From NCBI GenBank assembly GCA_002392525.1, contig DGHE01000154.1, forward strand, positions 1-6,701: a stretch of DNA of 6,701 nucleotides. Reading direction: 5' to 3'. Of this stretch, positions 6,526 through 6,701 are shown piece after piece (position 1 is the first letter of the stretch; each line of letters opens with the position of its first letter). The position numbers and the translations under genes are program-made. Source of the stretch: Bacteroidales bacterium UBA3856 (GTDB lineage: Bacteria; Bacteroidota; Bacteroidia; Bacteroidales; UBA932). Below the pieces are notes generated by a model that saw nothing but the letters and a program-made list of their open reading frames with translations, ran no database searches and had not been told where the DNA came from.

Positions 6526-6701
6526 ATGGCTTACAATCTCAAAAACCGCAACTTCCTCAAGCTGCTGGACTTCACCCCCAAGGAGATCCAGTACCTGCTG
6601 GACCTGGCCGCCGAACTCAAGAAGGCCAAGTATGCCGGCACCGAACAGCCCCGCCTGAAGGGCAAGAACATCGCCCTCATCTTTGAAAAGACCTCTACCC
6701 G
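6526..6701 (+). CDS. Ornithine carbamoyltransferase, N-terminal part (3' end outside window)
   Basis: ATG 6526 opens a frame of 58 full codons running off the window. The protein begins [16 protein letters not shown], then [16 protein letters not shown] and [15 protein letters not shown]. It stops just inside the carbamoyl-phosphate motif (F-E-K-T-S-T-R). This N-terminus is characteristic of true ornithine carbamoyltransferases. The acetyl- or succinyl-ornithine enzymes that many Bacteroidota use for arginine synthesis look different. Behind a deiminase and carbamate kinase it should run in the catabolic direction, citrulline + phosphate to ornithine + carbamoyl phosphate (arcB-type). Putrescine carbamoyltransferase is less likely because no agmatine deiminase is nearby. 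The ornithine-specific SMG loop lies outside the window. Confidence 0.9.
   Translation, partial: MAYNLKNRNFLKLLDFTPKEIQYLLDLAAELKKAKYAGTEQPRLKGKNIALIFEKTST

Noticed and set aside
4673..6701. Agmatine deiminase pathway (agmatine deiminase, putrescine carbamoyltransferase, carbamate kinase).
   Set aside because: The hydrolase lacks the agmatine deiminase motifs and is shorter, and the last gene's N-terminus is that of an ornithine carbamoyltransferase.

Overview
The window is a dense, single-strand (+) stretch of about 60% GC chromosome holding two adjacent metabolic gene clusters separated by one 274-base spacer. No mobile genes, RNA genes or CRISPR arrays are visible. The organism looks like a member of the Bacteroidota, probably a Bacteroidales-like gut or host-associated lineage. 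Most start codons lack a Shine-Dalgarno sequence, and the promoter of the second cluster fits the TTTG / TAnnTTTG pattern of that phylum. This assignment is an inference. The gene order and some protein subtypes of the first cluster look more like Firmicutes.

Region 1 (1-4398) is a de novo pyrimidine (UMP) operon in the order pyrC (3' end only), pyrK, pyrD, pyrF, pyrE, pyrB. The genes overlap by 4 to 8 bases or are separated by 4 to 9 bases, so they are almost certainly co-transcribed and in part translationally coupled. Together they encode aspartate carbamoyltransferase, dihydroorotase, a two-subunit class 1B (NAD-linked, iron-sulfur flavin) dihydroorotate dehydrogenase, orotate phosphoribosyltransferase and OMP decarboxylase. 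These are all the steps from carbamoyl phosphate to UMP; the carbamoyl phosphate synthase genes are not in the window. PyrB is unusual: its C-terminus carries a four-cysteine zinc module like the end of PyrI, but the PyrI nucleotide-binding (allosteric) domain is absent.

Region 2 (4399-4672) is the spacer. It starts with six clear 11-base repeats plus one decayed unit, all exactly in phase. It continues with two 47-base near-identical copies that can form hairpins, then a candidate terminator, and ends with a good Bacteroidota-type promoter about 20 bases before the next start codon.

Region 3 (4673-6701) is an arginine deiminase-type catabolic operon: a compact 304-residue arginine deiminase-like hydrolase, carbamate kinase, and the 5' end of an ornithine carbamoyltransferase cut by the window edge. 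Together they would convert arginine to ornithine, ammonia, CO2 and ATP. Carbamoyl phosphate is the intermediate of this route and also the substrate of PyrB in the neighbouring operon, so the two clusters meet at one metabolite.
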